From positions 1-64,000 of the forward strand of contig JAANDG010000015.1 in assembly GCA_036852015.1 (NCBI GenBank): DNA of 64,000 nt, given 5' to 3'. The position numbers and the translations under genes were made by a program. The stretch is from Pelodera strongyloides (Eukaryota > Nematoda > Chromadorea > Rhabditida > Rhabditidae). This document shows, in pieces, positions 62,601 to 64,000 of this stretch (the stretch's first letter is position 1; each line of letters begins with the position of its first letter). Below the pieces are notes generated by a model. The model ran no database searches. It was given only the letters and a program-made list of their open reading frames with translations, and was not told where the DNA came from.

Positions 62601-64000
62601 CCACTGCAATACTAAACGAATTTGGTTCAGGTTCAACATGCTCGCAAGCAAGCACGACCTCGCCCCTCACTCTCCGCAAGACTCCAGGTGTCAGATCCAG
62701 AAGCTACCTTGAGTAGTAGGACGAGTACCAACACCGCGAGCAGCTCAACTTCAGATCCCCATGTGGATACTGATTCAGAATCGGAGTACCCCGGGGTATG
62801 TTTAAGATATACTTAATAGTAAGGGCATTCGCGAACGACAACTCTTCAACTTGTCAGTTTCATACTAATATTGCAGATTCAGCGTTCACGAAAAACGAAA
62901 CGTCGTGGAATGCCCGAAGTGATTGCAGCTTGTGAACCTGGTTGCAGTCAAGCACCGCCAAGCAGTGGATACCAGAGCCACAACCACAGCAGGTGCACAT
63001 TATCAGTAAACTCAATATGTATAAAATACTAATAATGTTGAAAACTTAGAATGTGCGTGGACATTTACATTTTCCAAGTCCATGGACATTTTTTCTATAT
63101 GACTGACATTTCCTTTAAAAAGTGAGGAGCCCACAAATGACCCGAAGAAGTTCAGTCGGGTGGAAGTGACCTGTCAGATTGGTCCTTATGAATTGCTTAG
63201 CACATACACCAGACCAGTGTTGCACCACAAGGATTCTTTGTTAGCTTAACGCCCATATTCTAGCTACAGTACTTCTTCATCGTCGTCTCCCGTTGAAAGG
63301 ACAACAGGAGTGGCTCTGGCAATTACGAATCCAGCTTTCGGTGCACCTCCCGTCCGAACCCCCTCCCATCCACACATCGGATTCAGAAGATCATCCCCCA
63401 ATGTTTACCAAGAGGAGAACAATTATCGACTGCAACCAACTAGATTTGAGCAGGTTGGTGAGCGTGTACATTTTTGTGTGCGTAATAAATATCCTTTGTT
63501 AGCGCGATAGCGCTAACATAGTTTGGGTTTGATCCGAGAGCCCTTTTTCCAGTTTTTTATATTATATATATTATATTATGTTTTGCCTTGGAAAAATATT
63601 ACTGAATCGAATTCCTCGCTATCATCTACCCTCCCAGCAAACCATTCAGTTATTTTGAGTGGATTGACTTTTCACAGTATGCATCTTTTTCTGCGTTTGT
63701 GCAACATCATTACAATTTCTGGACTTTGCTAGACGTGCGTTTCAGAGATTTTGGCTGTTGTCCTTCAAATGAATTTCTATAAGGAGCTAATTAACAGTCA
63801 CTGGTTATGATAGTAAAATAAATATTGTGCACTTCAGGTGTACGCAACACCAGCAGATAGCATGGAGCCGTCTGGTGGCAATATATCGCCAGCGAATCAA
63901 AACAAGACCTCGCTGCCCAGAACGAATCCCCGTGCGTGGTACGGTCAATCCACACCCCGTACGAACCCGATGGTCAGTCCGCAGCCCAAGGTGGAACAAT
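26519..64000 (+). CDS. gap-2: gap-2 ortholog, SynGAP/DAB2IP-type Ras GTPase-activating protein (gene level, 3' end outside window)
   Basis: Stimulates GTP hydrolysis on Ras-family proteins at membranes. The shared exons give 923 residues in the window (excluding the variable first exons), in the same order as vertebrate SYNGAP1 and DAB2IP: a basic [17 protein letters not shown] motif, [12 protein letters not shown]-region end, C2, RasGAP, then a Ser/Pro-rich tail. C. elegans gap-2 is known for multiple isoforms that differ at the N terminus, and the same design is visible here as a series of short ATG exons in introns, each ending at a donor whose phase matches a later shared exon. The gene exceeds 37 kb, mostly intron. 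The stop codon is not in the window. Exon details are in the separate entries. Confidence 0.92.
26762..27123 (+). CDS. gap-2: gap-2 alternative N-terminal exon pair, [17 protein letters not shown]
   Basis: Two exons. 26762-26944 begins after GTCATTTCAG and reads [20 protein letters not shown] to [13 protein letters not shown]. 27045-27123, after TATTCCAG, reads [18 protein letters not shown] to RISRKR. They join in phase 0, and the second ends A/GTGAGT in phase 1, matching the shared exon at 47408 (giving RKRN-TADAE). The first in-frame ATG is at 26909; otherwise an upstream exon is needed. Basic and Ser/Thr-rich, no recognised domain. Confidence 0.55.
27548..27587 (+). CDS. gap-2: gap-2 candidate short first exon [13 protein letters not shown]
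   Basis: ATG two bases after the acceptor-like TTGCCTTAG, thirteen codons, donor G/GTAAGT in phase 1 to the exon at 47408. Short, so a chance match is possible, but both splice signals are good. Confidence 0.4.
29436..30463 (+). CDS. gap-2: gap-2 long Ser-rich N-terminal exon
   Basis: A 1028-bp exon after TTTTTTTGCAG, open throughout and ending GAA-G/GTCGGT in phase 1, matching the shared exon at 47408. It encodes about 343 residues of low-complexity Ser/Thr/Pro/Gln-rich sequence ([40 protein letters not shown]) with a more ordered basic end ([36 protein letters not shown]). An internal ATG at 29452 ([14 protein letters not shown]) could start translation; otherwise phase 2 entry from 26643 fits. 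Likely disordered, phosphorylatable and with protein-binding roles, by inference only. Confidence 0.75.
30464..37470. other. gap-2 intron DNA
   Basis: No convincing exon. A short ATG exon candidate at 33832-33865 ([11 protein letters not shown], phase 1 donor G/GTAACG, after a TTTCTTTAAAG acceptor) is weak. A tRNA-like remnant lies at 32425-32515 on the minus strand. Small tandem repeats occur at 33764-33783 (TTCTGACA units). Minus frames at 32898-33083 and 34421-34630 are protein-like but unassigned. Confidence 0.45.
32425..32515 (-). pseudogene. tRNA-like remnant
   Basis: The minus strand holds box A TAGCGCAGTGG and, about 45 bases on, a T arm CCTGG-TTCAGTT-CCGGG with box B GGTTCAGTTCC. 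The anticodon arm and acceptor stem do not fold convincingly. Probably a tRNA pseudogene or the head of a tRNA-derived SINE. Confidence 0.4.
37471..37528 (+). CDS. gap-2: gap-2 candidate first exon [19 protein letters not shown]
   Basis: The ATG at 37471 opens nineteen codons ending at a strong donor (AGAG/GTAAGT) in phase 1, which joins the shared exon at 47408 as SVR-DTADAE. No clear trans-splice acceptor is seen immediately upstream. Confidence 0.45.
37529..42103. other. gap-2 intron DNA
   Basis: No in-phase exon recognised. A perfect 14-bp tandem duplication of TTAATAGCAATTGC occurs near 40987-41014. A GC-richer stretch at 40500-40640 has an open plus frame ([20 protein letters not shown]) with no splice support. 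Confidence 0.4.
42116..42263 (+). CDS. gap-2: gap-2 alternative first exon with membrane anchor
   Basis: After GAATTGCAG (acceptor ending 42111, five bases before the ATG) the exon reads [20 protein letters not shown], then [17 protein letters not shown], and ends at ACA-G/GTAAGT in phase 1 to the exon at 47408. The first ~25 residues are very hydrophobic and Trp-rich, consistent with a signal anchor or signal peptide, so this isoform could be tethered to membranes. The short trans-splice leader spacing and strong donor support it as a real first exon. Confidence 0.65.
42809..42888 (+). CDS. gap-2: gap-2 alternative first exon [20 protein letters not shown]
   Basis: TTTCCCCAG (ending 42783) precedes an ATG at 42809; 26 codons end GAT-CG/GTATGT in phase 2. 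Phase 2 does not fit 47408 but fits the exon at 53571, giving [15 protein letters not shown]. This isoform would skip exons 47408-49154. Confidence 0.5.
42889..45990. other. gap-2 intron DNA
   Basis: No supported exon. A perfect box B-like GGTTCGACTCC lies on the minus strand at about 45430, without a matching box A or foldable tRNA. Confidence 0.4.
46006..46129 (+). CDS. gap-2: gap-2 alternative first exon with acidic [13 protein letters not shown] end
   Basis: An acceptor-like TCATCAATAG (ending 45990) precedes the ATG at 46006. The exon reads [17 protein letters not shown], then [20 protein letters not shown], and ends TAC-G/GTAAAT in phase 1 to the exon at 47408 (IY-DTADAE). The acidic, Tyr-containing end looks like genuine protein sequence. 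Confidence 0.6.
47408..49154 (+). CDS. gap-2: gap-2 shared N-terminal exons
   Basis: Three exons. 47408-47523 (enters in phase 1, [20 protein letters not shown] to SSVPAFQ), 48878-48934 ([19 protein letters not shown], phase 0 both ends) and 49054-49154 ([20 protein letters not shown] to [11 protein letters not shown], leaving in phase 2). The last matches the FLSRRLKGSIKRTKSQPKL motif found upstream of the PH region in SYNGAP1 and DAB2IP. These exons are the entry point for most of the phase 1 first exons. Confidence 0.85.
48351..48464 (+). CDS. gap-2: gap-2 alternative first exon [17 protein letters not shown]
   Basis: The ATG at 48351 opens 38 codons, [20 protein letters not shown] then FVFDSIFEE, ending GAG/GTATGC in phase 0, matching the exon at 48878 ([13 protein letters not shown]). 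It cannot be an internal exon in frame with 47523 because the only nearby AG would shift the frame, so it reads as a separate start. Confidence 0.6.
51807..51916 (+). CDS. gap-2: gap-2 alternative first exon [20 protein letters not shown]
   Basis: CTTGCTTGCCAG (ending 51797) precedes an ATG at 51807. The exon reads to [15 protein letters not shown] and ends CG/GTGAGT in phase 2, fitting the exon at 53571 ([12 protein letters not shown]). The basic end mirrors the Lys/Arg-rich stretch of the exon at 49054 that it would replace. Upstream, 50549-50609 ([20 protein letters not shown], phase 1) is a weaker candidate that could enter at 53820. Confidence 0.65.
52096..52543 (-). pseudogene. TBC (Rab-GAP) domain remnant, antisense in gap-2 intron
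   Basis: Two overlapping minus frames read as one protein with a frame change near 52350-52380: first [20 protein letters not shown], then [30 protein letters not shown] and [11 protein letters not shown] before a TAG at 52096. The pattern basic-KGLP-x4-RxxLW-xLL and a later (R)QI(R)xD-like element match the start of TBC domains (Rab GTPase-activating proteins). TBC domains run about 200 residues, so this is a truncated, intron-free, frame-broken copy, most simply a retroposed pseudogene fragment. I see no catalytic Arg/Gln fingers. Confidence 0.5.
52835..52881 (+). CDS. gap-2: gap-2 candidate PH-less first exon [16 protein letters not shown]
   Basis: Short ATG exon ending TA/GTGAGT in phase 2. 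Joining the exon at 53571 would make a TAG stop, but joining 59741 gives Tyr and an open frame (DDDY-LRRTMNP). If real, this isoform lacks the PH region. Only a modest acceptor (GAGATCAG) lies upstream. Confidence 0.35.
53571..53997 (+). CDS. gap-2: gap-2 PH-region exons
   Basis: Exon 53571-53626 (enters phase 2, [18 protein letters not shown], donor A/GTGAGT) and exon 53820-53997 ([52 protein letters not shown], leaving phase 2). They correspond to the SRSHESLL motif and to the second half of the PH domain of SYNGAP1/DAB2IP, with the conserved VHPSVL, CFRV, CRSPLER and WME-LRR spacing; the last continues at 59741 as N-LRRTMNP. The usual role is lipid or membrane binding. Confidence 0.88.
53998..56619. 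other. gap-2 intron DNA
   Basis: No exon found. A minus frame at 54288-54611 ([20 protein letters not shown] in its middle) is protein-like but unassigned. Confidence 0.4.
56635..56819 (+). CDS. gap-2: gap-2 alternative first exon with transmembrane anchor, PH-less
   Basis: The acceptor CTTCTTTAG ends at 56619 and the ATG follows 15 bases later. The exon reads [35 protein letters not shown], then the hydrophobic [17 protein letters not shown], then DDDAPVW, and ends AT/GTAAGT in phase 2. It joins 59741 in frame (VW-I-LRRTMNP). The basic side before and acidic side after the 17-residue span fit a type II-like anchor. The predicted isoform replaces the whole PH region with a membrane anchor directly before C2. 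Confidence 0.7.
56820..59740. other. gap-2 intron DNA
   Basis: No exon recognised. A box B-like GGTTCGATTCC lies on the minus strand at about 58545, but the T stem does not pair, so it is at most a tRNA-derived fragment. Confidence 0.45.
59741..64000 (+). CDS. gap-2: gap-2 C2, RasGAP and C-terminal exons
   Basis: Exons 59741-59842, 59951-60049, 60224-60364, 60446-60545 (C2: [64 protein letters not shown]); 60657-60764, 60839-61024, 61118-61275, 61391-61550, 61652-61773, 61869-62019, 62130-62269 (Ras[16 protein letters not shown] with the arginine finger, [20 protein letters not shown], the signature [51 protein letters not shown]); then 62371-62530, 62631-62795, 62877-62992, 63264-63453 and 63838 to the edge (Ser/Pro-rich tail). 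All junctions are GT..AG and in phase. Both the finger and FLRFxxPA are intact, so GAP activity is expected. The tail lacks the coiled coil seen at the end of vertebrate relatives because the window ends first. Confidence 0.95.
62319..62333 (+). promoter_or_regulatory. gap-2: alternative acceptor giving an early stop after RasGAP
   Basis: CTGCTTCAG ending at 62318 would make a typical 49-nt nematode intron from the donor at 62269, but the join reads AAG-GAT-TAT-TAA, ending the protein four codons on. The main model instead uses GTTTCTACAG at 62370. Confidence 0.4.
63123..63249 (+). CDS. gap-2: possible alternative terminal exon of gap-2
   Basis: From the phase 2 donor at 62992 a weak acceptor (CTTTAAAAAG) at 63122 gives [21 protein letters not shown] then [17 protein letters not shown] and a TAA at 63247-63249, just before the main exon at 63264. 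The frame is open and protein-like, but the acceptor is poor for a nematode. Confidence 0.35.

Noticed and set aside
1..64000. CRISPR arrays, prokaryotic operons or phage-type systems
   Set aside because: Spliced eukaryotic genes throughout; the repeats at the left end lack spacer structure and are satellite.

Overview
The window is nuclear DNA of a nematode, most likely a strongylid (clade V, hookworm-like). The evidence is AT-rich sequence, many-exon genes with GT..AG introns and TTTCAG/TTTTAG-type acceptors, acceptor-like sites just before start codons as expected for spliced-leader trans-splicing, and gene families characteristic of nematodes. Every gene model here was built by hand from splice signals, reading phase and protein motifs. 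No alignment was run and species cannot be assigned.

Layout. 1-3050: a CTAG-rich satellite interrupted by two copies of a GC-rich element that has ~110 bp inverted arms and an internal tRNA-Leu-like piece. 3526-5413 (minus): secreted alpha-type carbonic anhydrase, eight exons, all three zinc histidines present, signal-peptide exon not found. 7220-7830 (minus): a three-exon gene for an 88-residue neuropeptide precursor with two predicted amidated peptides ending FHGAR-amide and YLPAR-amide (tachykinin-related pattern). 7831-15758: about 8 kb with no supportable gene. 15785-20067 (plus): eleven-exon, 466-residue divergent ionotropic-glutamate-receptor-like channel. 21075-21146: tRNA-Gly(UCC). 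From at least 26.5 kb to beyond 64 kb (plus): one very long gene, the SynGAP/DAB2IP-type RasGAP, orthologous to C. elegans gap-2.

The gap-2 locus dominates. A shared body (47408-49154, PH-region exons 53571-53997, C2 exons 59741-60545, RasGAP exons 60657-62269, Ser/Pro-rich tail to the window edge) is preceded by a spread of candidate alternative first exons. These fall into phase classes that match different entry points: phase 1 exons enter at 47408, one phase 0 exon at 48878, phase 2 exons at 53571, and two phase 2 exons (one with a predicted membrane anchor) that can enter directly at 59741 and so skip the PH region. Alternative 3' splice choices after the RasGAP domain could also give short C termini.

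The carbonic anhydrase, neuropeptide, channel and gap-2 genes are not in an operon: strands differ and spacings are kilobases. The last three have plausible neuronal roles, but that is inference from family. Antisense within a gap-2 intron lies a frame-broken TBC-domain remnant.
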